From: Pseudomonadota bacterium
GTDB taxonomy: Bacteria; Pseudomonadota; Alphaproteobacteria; Rhizobiales; Beijerinckiaceae
Length of the DNA stretch: 47,725 bases
Direction: 5' to 3'
Assembly (NCBI GenBank): GCA_023386155.1
Contig: JAEWKH010000044.1
Location: 1 to 47,725, forward strand
Shown piece by piece: positions 7,718-17,335 of this stretch. Below the pieces are notes generated by a model. That model had not been told where the DNA came from and ran no database searches. It saw only the letters and a program-made list of their open reading frames with translations. How positions within the stretch are numbered: the stretch's first letter is position 1; each line of letters begins with the position of its first letter. The position numbers and the translations under genes were made by a program.

Positions 7718-8332
7718 TCAGGCAGCCATCGGCGTTGCGGTGCCGGTCTCGTCCTTGTGCCCCCTGAGCTTGAAGGCGAGAACGAGCAGGGAAATGCCGA
7801 ACACGAGCGCGTAGGCCCCGAGCCACCAGGTCAGCACCACGGCGCCGACGAGCGGGGCGAGCAGGAGCGCGACGCCGAAGAGAACGGACACGATTCCGCT
7901 GAAGATCAGCCAGCCGCGGCCATAGGTCGGGTTGAGCTTGAAGGCCGCGACGATCATCAGGACGCCCGTGATGAGCGACCACACGGCCATCAGGGTGACG
8001 AAGAACAGCACTGTCAGGCCCGGCATCAGGAACGCGACGACGCCGACCAGGATGTTCAGGATGCCTCCGAGGACGAGGAGGCCCCAGCGCTGGTGTTCGG
8101 TGGCGGCCCTGATGCCGGAGACGATCTCGACCACGCCGTCGATCAGCATATAGGCCGCGAAGACCCAGACCAGGGACAGGAGCGTGGCTCCGGGCGAGAA
8201 GAAGGCGATGAGCGCGAAGACGATCGCGAAGACGCCGCGGAGCGCCAGAGCCCACCAGTTCTGTGCCAGAAGCTGGCTCATCGCGTGGGTGCGATCAAGG
8301 GTGTCGAAAGAGCCGGATGTGCCTGTAGCCAT
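7718..8332 (-). CDS. HdeD-family multipass membrane protein
   Basis: The 204-residue protein is largely hydrophobic, with about six membrane segments in three similar pairs (for example ALRGVFAIVFALIAFF, LVLGGILNILVGVVAFLMPG, IFSGIVSVLFGVALLLAP). This pattern and the WWALALRG start are typical of the HdeD/DUF308 family. E. coli HdeD is associated with acid resistance at high cell density, but members in alphaproteobacteria are mostly uncharacterised. ATG 8332 is preceded by a strong AAGGAGG. It reads against the tol genes and shares their terminator. Its presence, with the next gene, separates tolB from pal. Confidence 0.8.
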   Translation of the reverse strand: MATGTSGSFDTLDRTHAMSQLLAQNWWALALRGVFAIVFALIAFFSPGATLLSLVWVFAAYMLIDGVVEIVSGIRAATEHQRWGLLVLGGILNILVGVVAFLMPGLTVLFFVTLMAVWSLITGVLMIVAAFKLNPTYGRGWLIFSGIVSVLFGVALLLAPLVGAVVLTWWLGAYALVFGISLLVLAFKLRGHKDETGTATPMAA

Positions 8333-8404
8333 GGGAGTCCTCCTTGGAAAAGGAACGCACTGCCTTGCTAGAGTTCAACGCCAAGCTTGACCGCTTGTTT
8401 CCAT

Positions 8405-9931
8405 TTATTCTTCTCGGGTCGCATTCTCCGGCGAGACCTCTTCCTCCCTGATCTTGGTCAGCCTGCGCCTCAGGGCAAGCTTCCTCCGCCTCAGGCGCAC
8501 CCGCCGCTTGAGGCGAAAGGCGCGGATGAGGAGCGCGATGCCGAGCCAGGCCAGGGCGATGACGATCGGCGAGACGATAAGGACCGGGAAGAACGTGATC
8601 AGGGCGGCGAGCGCCAGAAGGGCGAAGCCGATGATGGCGACGCTGCTGGCCTCCGTGGCCGTCAGGGAGCGCGAGCCCACCGCCTTGCCGACCGTGCTCG
8701 AAAGGGCCAGGGCGCCGGCCGCCAGCCGGCGGACGCCGCCCTTCTTGAAGCGATGGCCGCGCCGCGAGCGCATGTTCCTCGCCTGGCGGCGACGGGACTG
8801 CCAGCCGGGAACGATCTCGGTCGCGTTGGCGAGATCCTCCAGGTACATCGCCTCCATGGCCTCGGCGAAGCCGGTATCCTCGATCACCACGTCGAGTTCC
8901 CAGTTGGTCGCCCAGCTGGCGAAGTTGAGGTTGGTCGAGCCCACACGGGCCCAGCGCCCATCCACCACGGCGGTCTTGGCGTGGAGCATCGAGCCGTTCC
9001 ATTCATAGACCCGGATGCCGGCCTCGATCAGGGAGCGGTAGCCGGCCCGCACCACCGGCTGCAGGGCGGGCACGTCGCTCGATCCGGGAACGAGGATGCG
9101 TACGTCCACCCCGTCGCGCGCAGCTTCGCCCAGAGCCTGGACATAGGACGTGGTGGCGACGAAATAGGCGTCGGTCAGCCAGAGGTTGCGCTGGGCCGTC
9201 GCAGCGATGAACTGGTCGACCCGGTAGGTACGGAACATGCCGGGTTCGCCGCTGATGACCCGCGCGGCCACCTGGCCGGCCTGCGGGATCAGGTCGGCAT
9301 GGGGCAGCTCGGCCTTCGGGATCGGCTCCATGCCGGCGAGAACCCAGCTCTCGGCGAAGCTGGCATCGAGATCGGCCACGATGGGCCCCTCCAGGGACAG
9401 GCCCGTGTCCCGCCAGGGCTCGGCGCCGTTCTTGCCGACCCAGCTGTCGGACACGCAAAGGCCCGACACGAAGGCGATGCGCCCGTCGACGGTGATCAGC
9501 TTGCGGTGATTGCGACGGACCCAGAACGGGTCGGTCAGCCGGGGCGGGTTGAACACTCGGGTCGCGATACCGGCCTCCCGCAGGCGGCGCCAGTAAGGGG
9601 GGAGGGCGCGGAAGGAGGATCCGAGCCAGTCGTAGAGCACCCGCACCCGCACGCCGGCGCGGGCGCGCTCCATCAGGGCCTCGGCGAACTCGCGGCCGGT
9701 GTCATCGTCGGCGACGATGAAGTTCTCGAAATGGATGAAGGTTCGCGCCGAGCGGATCGCCGCCAGCCAGGCCGGGTAGTTTTCCCGCGAGTCCCGGAGC
9801 AGCGCGATGGCGTTGCCTTGGCGCAGGTCGCTGTCGGCGATGCGCGCGAAAGCCCTCTCCAGACGGAGATCGTCGAGGGCTTTGCGATAGGGTTGTCCGA
9901 GATCTGCGTGGCGGGTCGTCACGGTGTCCAT
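8405..9931 (-). CDS. Phospholipase D-family protein, probable cardiolipin synthase
   Basis: The 508-residue protein has two HKD active-site motifs: H142-K144-D149 (HRKLITVDG) and H317-K319-D324 (HAKTAVVDGRWARVGSTNLN). This is the arrangement of cardiolipin synthases and related phosphatidyltransferases. The expected N-terminal membrane helices of ClsA are missing. Instead a basic region (about 370-395) is followed by a hydrophobic C-terminal stretch (about 425-475, FALLALAALITFFPVLIV) that could anchor it, then a very basic tail. So it belongs to the PLD superfamily with confidence, while the exact substrate is inferred. It is a single gene divergent from pal, with a 248-bp gap between their starts. 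Confidence 0.85.
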   Translation of the reverse strand: MDTVTTRHADLGQPYRKALDDLRLERAFARIADSDLRQGNAIALLRDSRENYPAWLAAIRSARTFIHFENFIVADDDTGREFAEALMERARAGVRVRVLYDWLGSSFRALPPYWRRLREAGIATRVFNPPRLTDPFWVRRNHRKLITVDGRIAFVSGLCVSDSWVGKNGAEPWRDTGLSLEGPIVADLDASFAESWVLAGMEPIPKAELPHADLIPQAGQVAARVISGEPGMFRTYRVDQFIAATAQRNLWLTDAYFVATTSYVQALGEAARDGVDVRILVPGSSDVPALQPVVRAGYRSLIEAGIRVYEWNGSMLHAKTAVVDGRWARVGSTNLNFASWATNWELDVVIEDTGFAEAMEAMYLEDLANATEIVPGWQSRRRQARNMRSRRGHRFKKGGVRRLAAGALALSSTVGKAVGSRSLTATEASSVAIIGFALLALAALITFFPVLIVSPIVIALAWLGIALLIRAFRLKRRVRLRRRKLALRRRLTKIREEEVSPENATREE

Positions 9932-10179
9932 GACCTCTCAACGCTTGAAGCCGGCAATCGGAGGCAGCTTGGATTCATTCAACTTCCCTTGCGGTAGGAA
10001 TAAACGACGCAGCAAGCAACTGTTTACAGGTGGTTAACCCTAATCCCAACTTCCACAACTTGGCCATAATTCACCTTAATCCCGCTTCTCGCCTCACGGT
10101 TGACGGAACCCTCCCTTAACCATCCTCCCGATATGAAGGACACAACGTTCGGCAAACGTATGTGTAAGGAGTATTGCCA

Positions 10180-10680
10180 ATGATGACGCTGCGCGCCGTC
10201 AAGTTCGCCGCTGCTATCGTCCTCGCCCTCGGGGCGGCGGCGTGTTCGTCCAACAAAGATGGCATGGCCGATGGATCCGGGGGCTTCGGCGCCGGCGGCG
10301 CCGCCACCCCGGGCAGTGCCCAGGACTTCGTCGTCAACGTGGGCGACCGCGTGTTCTTCGAGACCGACTCGACCGACCTGACCCCGACGGCGGTCGCGAC
10401 CCTCGACAAGCAGGCCCAGTGGCTGCAGCGCTATCCGAACTACACCTTCATCCTCGAAGGCCATGCGGACGAGCGCGGCACCCGCGAGTACAACTACTCC
10501 CTGTCCGCCCGCCGCGCCCAGGTCGTTCGCGACTACCTGATCTCCCGCGGCATCCCGGGCAACCGCTTCCGCACCGTGTCCTACGGCAAGGAGCGCCCGG
10601 TGGCGGTCTGCAACGACATTTCCTGCTGGTCGCAGAACCGCCGCGCGGTCACCGTGCTCGGCGGCGGCGCCGGGGCATAA
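10180..10680 (+). CDS. pal: Peptidoglycan-associated lipoprotein Pal
   Basis: Pal is an outer-membrane lipoprotein that binds peptidoglycan and cycles with TolB. The 166-residue precursor has a lipoprotein signal (FAAAIVLALGAAACSS, lipobox GAAAC, lipidated Cys near residue 22). A Gly-rich linker follows, then an OmpA-like domain with VFFETDSTDL, LEGHADERGTREYN and LSARRAQVVRDYL, the residues used for diaminopimelate binding. ATG 10180 sits eight bases after TAAGGAG. A hairpin terminator follows, so it may be transcribed alone rather than with tolB, from which it is separated by two reverse-strand genes. Confidence 0.96.
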   Translation: MMTLRAVKFAAAIVLALGAAACSSNKDGMADGSGGFGAGGAATPGSAQDFVVNVGDRVFFETDSTDLTPTAVATLDKQAQWLQRYPNYTFILEGHADERGTREYNYSLSARRAQVVRDYLISRGIPGNRFRTVSYGKERPVAVCNDISCWSQNRRAVTVLGGGAGA

Positions 10681-10693
10681 GGCCTCACCCAGG

Positions 10694-10796
10694 CGCATCG
10701 TGCGGCCCTCCGGGACCGAGAAAAACGATGCGCCAGCTTCGAGGATGAATCGGATGGGATCCCAGGAACGGGTCCACTTTTCACGTCCGATGCCCG
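10694..10796. repeat. Degenerate copy of the AAAGTGG paired-hairpin repeat (family C)
   Basis: Between pal and cpoB the sequence contains GCGCATCGTGCGG, AAAAACGATGCGC, a GGATGAATCGGATG stretch and GGGTCCACTTTTCACGTCCG. These are the same blocks in part as in the better copies at 25154-25264 and 26421-26532, but rearranged and decayed. Confidence 0.5.
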
Positions 10797-10821
10797 GGCT
10801 CAAGCCTTCGTGAAACGTCGG

Positions 10822-10854
10822 GCGCCGCCACATTCTCGCCGTGGCGGCGCTTTT
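10822..10854 (+). terminator. Intrinsic terminator after pal
   Basis: A perfect 10-bp stem (GCGCCGCCAC / GTGGCGGCGC), nine-base loop, then TTTTG. It lies 140 bp after the pal stop and 45 bp before cpoB. Confidence 0.8.
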
Positions 10855-10897
10855 GTGTTATCGGCCTCCTCGATAGAGGACCCTCACGGTATCCAGC

Positions 10898-11872
10898 ATG
10901 TTTCGACGACTGTTTGTCTTTTTCGCCTTTGCCCTGTCCCTGGCCGCGACGTCGGCTTCCCCTGCCGCCGCGCAGGACGCGGCCGATGCGATCGTGCGCC
11001 TGAACCGGCTCGAGAGCCAGTTCCGGCAGCTTTCCGGCCAGATGGAGCAGCTCCAGTACGAGAACCGCCAGCTCAAGGAGCAGCTGCGCAAGTTCCAGGA
11101 GGACGTGGAGTTCCGCTTCCAGGAAGGCCGCGGCGGGTCCCGCCCCTCGGCGCCCTCGGCCACGCCTTCGCGCCCGGCTCAGCCGGCGCCGGCTCAGCCC
11201 CAGCGCCGCAGCGACGTGTTCGATCCCTCCGAGGCGCCCGACGCCCCCGGCGCTCCCCGGCCGCTCGGCACCACGGCGCCGTCCGCCCCCCTGGCGGCGG
11301 AGGCGGGCCGCCCCATGCCGCTGCCCGGCGGGCAGCTGGCGGGGATCGGCGAGCTGATCGAGCAGGACGAGCAGGGCGGCTTCGAGGGCGCCCCGATGGA
11401 CGGGGGCGGGCATGACCGCCTGTCCGGTCTCCCGCAAGGCGCCATTGCCGAGCGCCCGGGCCCGAGCGTCGCGGCGGCAAGCGTGGGCAACCCGCGCTCC
11501 GATTTCGACGGAGCCTATGCGGCCTTCACGCAGAAGCAGTACGATCAGGCGGAGATGGGCTTTCGCCGGTTCCTCCAGTCCAATCCCCGCGATCAGCTGG
11601 TGCCCGAGGCGACCTTCTGGCTGGGCGAGACCTATCTCCAGCGCGGCCGCTATCGCGAGGCCGCCGAGCAGTTCCTGAACGTCTCGGCCGAGCATCCCGA
11701 TGCCGCCAAGGCGCCCGATTCCCTGCTGCGGCTCGGCATCTCCCTGAACGGCCTCGGGGCCAAGGATCGCGCCTGCGCGGTCTTTGTCGAGCTCGACCGC
11801 AAATACCCCCAGGCCTCGGCTCCCGTCCGCCAGGCCTCCGAACGCGAGCAGAAGCGCATCAAGTGCAGCTGA
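10898..11872 (+). CDS. cpoB: Cell-division coordinator CpoB (YbgF), TPR protein
   Basis: CpoB is a periplasmic protein that links Tol-driven outer-membrane constriction to peptidoglycan synthesis. The 324-residue precursor has a signal peptide (LFVFFAFALSLAATSA, cleavage near AAAQ). A coiled-coil N-terminal part follows (about 30-75, LNRLESQFRQLSGQMEQLQYE), then a proline/alanine-rich linker. C-terminal TPR repeats start with FDGAYAAFTQKQYDQAEMGF and end with ALG-like helices (LGISLNGLGAKDRACAVF). The order pal-cpoB matches the canonical Tol-Pal cluster. tilS begins 29 bp downstream. Confidence 0.92.
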   Translation: MFRRLFVFFAFALSLAATSASPAAAQDAADAIVRLNRLESQFRQLSGQMEQLQYENRQLKEQLRKFQEDVEFRFQEGRGGSRPSAPSATPSRPAQPAPAQPQRRSDVFDPSEAPDAPGAPRPLGTTAPSAPLAAEAGRPMPLPGGQLAGIGELIEQDEQGGFEGAPMDGGGHDRLSGLPQGAIAERPGPSVAAASVGNPRSDFDGAYAAFTQKQYDQAEMGFRRFLQSNPRDQLVPEATFWLGETYLQRGRYREAAEQFLNVSAEHPDAAKAPDSLLRLGISLNGLGAKDRACAVFVELDRKYPQASAPVRQASEREQKRIKCS

Positions 11873-11901
11873 GCCGCTGACGAATTGCGAAGGGCCAAGC
11901 C

Positions 11902-12921
11902 ATGGCCGCCCCTCCGCCTCCCGACGATGCATTCTCGGATGAAGGGCTGGAGCCCCTTTTTGCCTCTCTGACCCGGGCCTCCGGCATCGTCGCGGCCGTC
12001 TCCGGCGGGCCGGATTCGACCGCCCTGATGCATTGCCTCGCCCGCTGGCATGCAGCCGGCTCGCGGCCCCCCGTTCTCGTTGCCACCGTCGACCATGGCC
12101 TGCGGCCGGAAGCCGCCGCGGAGGCGGCTTTCGTGGCGCGCGAGGCGGCCGCTCTCGGCCTGCCGCACCGGATCCTCGCCTGGACGGGGGACAAGCCCCG
12201 GACCGGCATCCAGGAGGCTGCGCGCGAGGCGCGCTACAGGCTCCTCGTCGACCATGCCCGCGAGACTGGCGCGTCGCATCTGGTCACCGCCCATACCCTC
12301 GACGATCAGGCCGAGACGGTCATGATGCGCCTCGCCCGGGGCTCGGGCCTTTCGGGGCTCGCCGGCATGCGCCGGGAGGTCGAGCGGGGCGGCATCCTGC
12401 ATGTGCGGCCGCTGCTCGGCTGGCCGAAAGCCGCGCTTCTCGGCCTCTGCCGGGAGCAGGGCTGGGGCTTCGTCAGCGATCCGTCCAACACCAGCGAGCT
12501 CTATGCCCGCGTCCGCTGGCGCCGGCTGATGCCGCTCCTGGCCGCGGAAGGGCTCGATGCCGGGCGCCTGGCGCGCTTCGCCGAGCGCGCCGCCCGGGCC
12601 GACGAGGCCCTCGACGTCAAGGCGCGGGAGGCGCTGGAGCAGGCAGGAGCCGCCTTCGAGAGCGGAATGCTTTCCTTCCAGGCGGGCATTCTTGCAAGCG
12701 AGCCTTTCGAGATTGCCGTCCGGGTGCTGGGGCAGGCTCTTGGTAGAGCAGGGCTCGAGAACACCCGCCTCGACCGGCTCGAGGCCTGCACGATGCGCCT
12801 GCGGGAGGCCCTCGAGGCCCGGAAGGCCTTGCGTCTCACCGTTGCCGGGGCCCTCGTTAATCTCGACCGCGCGGGACGCGTCTCCATCGGGCCGGAACCG
12901 GCGCGTCGCCGGGGCCGTTAG
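11902..12921 (+). CDS. tilS: tRNA(Ile)-lysidine synthase TilS
   Basis: TilS attaches lysine to the wobble cytidine of tRNA-Ile(CAU), changing its codon from AUG to AUA. The 339-residue sequence has the PP-loop ATP-binding motif SGGPDS at 34-39, TVDHGLR and the conserved TAHTLDDQAETVMMRLARGSG. SDPSN follows in the NTD, then a shorter, divergent C-terminal region usual in alphaproteobacteria. The start ATG at 11902 follows AAGGGCC. It lies between cpoB and ftsH, a common alphaproteobacterial order. Confidence 0.94.
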   Translation: MAAPPPPDDAFSDEGLEPLFASLTRASGIVAAVSGGPDSTALMHCLARWHAAGSRPPVLVATVDHGLRPEAAAEAAFVAREAAALGLPHRILAWTGDKPRTGIQEAAREARYRLLVDHARETGASHLVTAHTLDDQAETVMMRLARGSGLSGLAGMRREVERGGILHVRPLLGWPKAALLGLCREQGWGFVSDPSNTSELYARVRWRRLMPLLAAEGLDAGRLARFAERAARADEALDVKAREALEQAGAAFESGMLSFQAGILASEPFEIAVRVLGQALGRAGLENTRLDRLEACTMRLREALEARKALRLTVAGALVNLDRAGRVSIGPEPARRRGR

Positions 12922-12974
12922 CCAAATCTCTTAGCCAACCTTATCGGATCGCGCCGTATAGGCGCCGCATTCCC

Positions 12975-13003
12975 TTGGCAAGGCGAGACGGTGTGCCTAC
13001 ATT
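12975..13003 (+). promoter_or_regulatory. Candidate ftsH promoter
   Basis: TTGGCA (12975-12980), a 17-bp spacer and TACATT (12998-13003) fit a sigma-70-type promoter. The context CCCTTGG...CCTACATT also resembles the CTTG / CYTATNT pattern of alphaproteobacterial RpoH promoters with one mismatch, which would suit a heat-shock protease gene. It is 64 bp before the ftsH start. Confidence 0.45.
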
Positions 13004-13066
13004 GAGTTTAACCGCGGGGGGAGACCTCCTCACGCTTCATCTCCCTCTGGGGCAGAACCTGATCCG

Positions 13067-14986
<1,920 letters not shown>

Positions 14987-15010
14987 AGAACGCCGTCAGC
15001 TGTGAAATCC

Positions 15011-15042
15011 AGGACGCCCGCCCTCGGCGGGCGTTCTTTTTT
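15011..15042 (+). terminator. Intrinsic terminator after ftsH
   Basis: ACGCCCGCC / GGCGGGCGT stem (9 bp, extended by further pairs) with a CTC loop, followed by TTCTTTTTT. Confidence 0.9.
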
Positions 15043-15211
15043 GTTTACCTCAAAGATCTAATACTCCCTAAGGACCAGGTTTAAGGCTTGTAATAATCGC
15101 TTATCACTTGTGATGGCGCGCATTGGCTCAAGTGCCTTGACCGAATTCAGGGAGATTGCTTTGAAAAAGCCAAAGCGTGGATTAGCGCTACGGAATGCGG
15201 AGACAAAGCAC

Positions 15212-16567
15212 GTGCGTAAATACTTCGGGACCGATGGAATTCGGGGCCGCGCCAACGGGATCATCACGCCGGACCTGGCCCTGAGGGTCGGGCAGGCGGC
15301 CGGGCTCATGTTCCAGCAGCGGGGCGATTACCGCCACCGGGTCGTGATCGGCAAGGACACGCGTCTCTCCGGTTACATGATCGAATCGGCCCTCCAGGCC
15401 GGTTTCACCTCCGTGGGCATGGACGTGCTGCTGCTCGGCCCGATCCCGACCCCCGCGGTCGCCATGCTGACGCGCTCCATGCGCTGCGACCTGGGCGTCA
15501 TGATCTCGGCCTCCCACAACCCCTACGAGGACAACGGCATCAAGCTGTTCGGCCCCGACGGGTTCAAGCTCAGCGACGAGATGGAGCTTCAGATCGAGGC
15601 CCTGATCGATTCCGACCTGACGCGGCGTCTCGCCGACTCCGCCACCCTCGGGCGCGCCAAGCGCATCGAGAGCGTCCAGGCCCGCTATATCGAGTTCGCC
15701 AAGCGCACCCTGCCGCGCCAGATCGACCTGGAAGGCATGCGCGTCGTGATCGATTGCGCCAACGGCGCCGGCTACAAGGTGGCCCCGGAGGCCCTGTGGG
15801 AGCTGGGCGCCGAGGTGGTGTCCATCGGCGTGGAGCCCAACGGCTTCAACATCAATCACGATGTCGGCTCCACCGCGCCGGATGCCCTGATCCACAAGGT
15901 CCGCGAGCTGCGCGCCGATGTGGGCATCGCCCTCGACGGCGATGCCGACCGGGTGCTGATCGTCGACGAGAAGGGCCACAAGGTCGATGGCGACCAGCTC
16001 ATGGGCGTCGTCGCCCGCTCCTGGAAGGAGGACGGCCGTCTGGCGCAGCCCGGTCTCGTCGCGACGATCATGTCCAATCTCGGCCTCGAGCGCTACCTGA
16101 GCGACCTCGGCCTCGGCCTGGTGCGCACCGCGGTCGGCGACCGCTACGTGCTCGAGCACATGCGGGCCAACGGCTACAATCTCGGCGGCGAGCAGTCGGG
16201 CCACATCATCATGTCCGACTACACCACCACCGGCGACGGCCTCGTCGCGGCCCTCCAGCTCCTCGCCGTGGTGAAGAGCCTCGGCAGGCCGGTCTCCGAG
16301 GTCTGCCACTGCTTCGAGCCGCTGCCGCAGGTGCTCAAGAACGTGCGCTACAAGGCCGGCAAGCCCCTGCAGGAAGCGTCCGTCATCCAGGCCATCGAGT
16401 CCGGCCGCGAGACCCTCGGCAGCGCCGGCCGCCTCGTGATCCGTCCCTCCGGCACCGAGCCCGTCATCCGGGTGATGGGCGAGGGCGACAACGAGGATCT
16501 CGTCAACCGCGTGGTGGACGACGTGGTCGAGGCCGTGACCCAGGCCGCCTCCAGGGCCGCGGCGTAA
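15212..16567 (+). CDS. glmM: Phosphoglucosamine mutase GlmM
   Basis: GlmM converts glucosamine-6-phosphate to glucosamine-1-phosphate, feeding UDP-GlcNAc for peptidoglycan and LPS. The 451 residues match the family's usual 445-455. The phosphoserine is S101 in MISASHNPYEDNG. Metal-binding DGDADR, the sugar-binding GEQSGH and the phosphate-binding RPSGTEP are present. I start at GTG 15212 (MRKYFGTDGIRG), the family's normal N-terminus, with GGAG nine bases ahead. The frame is open 34 codons further upstream (to 15110), but that extension has no family support. ftsH-glmM order is common in alphaproteobacteria, often with folP in between, which is absent here. Confidence 0.95.
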   Translation: MRKYFGTDGIRGRANGIITPDLALRVGQAAGLMFQQRGDYRHRVVIGKDTRLSGYMIESALQAGFTSVGMDVLLLGPIPTPAVAMLTRSMRCDLGVMISASHNPYEDNGIKLFGPDGFKLSDEMELQIEALIDSDLTRRLADSATLGRAKRIESVQARYIEFAKRTLPRQIDLEGMRVVIDCANGAGYKVAPEALWELGAEVVSIGVEPNGFNINHDVGSTAPDALIHKVRELRADVGIALDGDADRVLIVDEKGHKVDGDQLMGVVARSWKEDGRLAQPGLVATIMSNLGLERYLSDLGLGLVRTAVGDRYVLEHMRANGYNLGGEQSGHIIMSDYTTTGDGLVAALQLLAVVKSLGRPVSEVCHCFEPLPQVLKNVRYKAGKPLQEASVIQAIESGRETLGSAGRLVIRPSGTEPVIRVMGEGDNEDLVNRVVDDVVEAVTQAASRAAA

Positions 16568-16586
16568 GCAGGTCCCCAGATCCTTG

Positions 16587-16623
16587 AAAAAGGCCTCGAT
16601 GTTCTAAGTATCGAGGCCTTTTT
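16587..16623 (+). terminator. Intrinsic terminator after glmM
   Basis: A perfect 14-bp stem (AAAAAGGCCTCGAT / ATCGAGGCCTTTTT) with a nine-base loop and T-run; it could work in both directions. Confidence 0.92.
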
Positions 16624-16745
16624 CATTGGCCCGGTTCTGCGGCGTCAGTTCATTGATCGAAGGACGTCGGTAGAAAGACGTATAACAACCTGCCTTGGGA
16701 GTTGATATATTATCCAAAGATGGCGTTACAAGCTGGGGCTCCTCG

Positions 16746-17252
16746 ATGGACAACAACGATGACTATCAGGATCTCTGTCGGCAGCTGAACCAACTCACTC
16801 CAGGATTTCTGCCGCGTAGCGTCTTTCACTCCATCGCCCGGATCATAGTCACGACGACCTTCGTTGTCGTGCCGTTGTTGAGGAGGGATGATCGAACGCT
16901 CGTTCTTCTGGATCGGCGAAATGCTGACGATCTCTACTATCCCTCCATGTTGAACATCCCAGGGACTGTCGTCAGGGCCAGCGATGAAAACATGGCCGCA
17001 GTCTTCAAGAGATTGGTCGCCTTGGAAATGTCCGACGCGGTGATCCGGCAGGGACCGGTCTTCGTCGGCAACGTCTTCGATCAGATCGTGCGAGGGAAAG
17101 AGATTTCACTTATTCACTGGGTAGAACTGGAAGACAGCCCCGAACTTGAGAGCTTGTTCGACGTGGAGGCGTTGCCTGCCGATGTCGTGCCGACGGATCG
17201 AGCAAGAATTGACATGGCGGTCGATCATTTTCGTGAGTGCGTACAAATTTAG
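16746..17252 (+). CDS. Nudix-fold-like protein with a degenerate Nudix box
   Basis: The 168-residue product has a beta-strand pattern like a Nudix hydrolase (VVVPLLRRDDRTLVLLDRR, then LNIPGTVVRASDENMAAVFK). However, the catalytic REUXEE part of the Nudix box is replaced by KRLVALEMSD, so classical metal-dependent hydrolysis is doubtful. It may be a binding or regulatory member of the fold; I cannot name a function. I use ATG 16746; a TTG at 16695 is in frame but lacks a ribosome binding site. Its codons are less GC-biased than those of its neighbours and it stands alone between a terminator and the reverse-strand efflux genes, hinting at later acquisition. Confidence 0.6.
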   Translation: MDNNDDYQDLCRQLNQLTPGFLPRSVFHSIARIIVTTTFVVVPLLRRDDRTLVLLDRRNADDLYYPSMLNIPGTVVRASDENMAAVFKRLVALEMSDAVIRQGPVFVGNVFDQIVRGKEISLIHWVELEDSPELESLFDVEALPADVVPTDRARIDMAVDHFRECVQI

Positions 17253-17267
17253 CACCCGCTTCACGGT

Positions 17268-17302
17268 ATCGGGATGGCCGCGACGAGCCCGGCCATGACA
17301 CC
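17268..17302. repeat. Short GGATGGCC...GGCCATGAC inverted repeat (family D)
   Basis: GGGATGGCCGCGACGAGCCC followed by GGCCATGACA is a small imperfect palindrome. Related decayed copies are seen at 26551-26580 and, in the opposite orientation, 28661-28710. Such elements are common in Rhizobiales intergenic DNA. Confidence 0.5.
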
Positions 17303-17335
17303 GAAAGTCTTCGCCTCAAGAGGAACGGAAGCTGC

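Noticed and set aside
10100..10105. TTGACG as the -35 of a pal promoter
   Set aside because: No acceptable -10 hexamer lies 16-18 bp downstream; the pal promoter could not be fixed.
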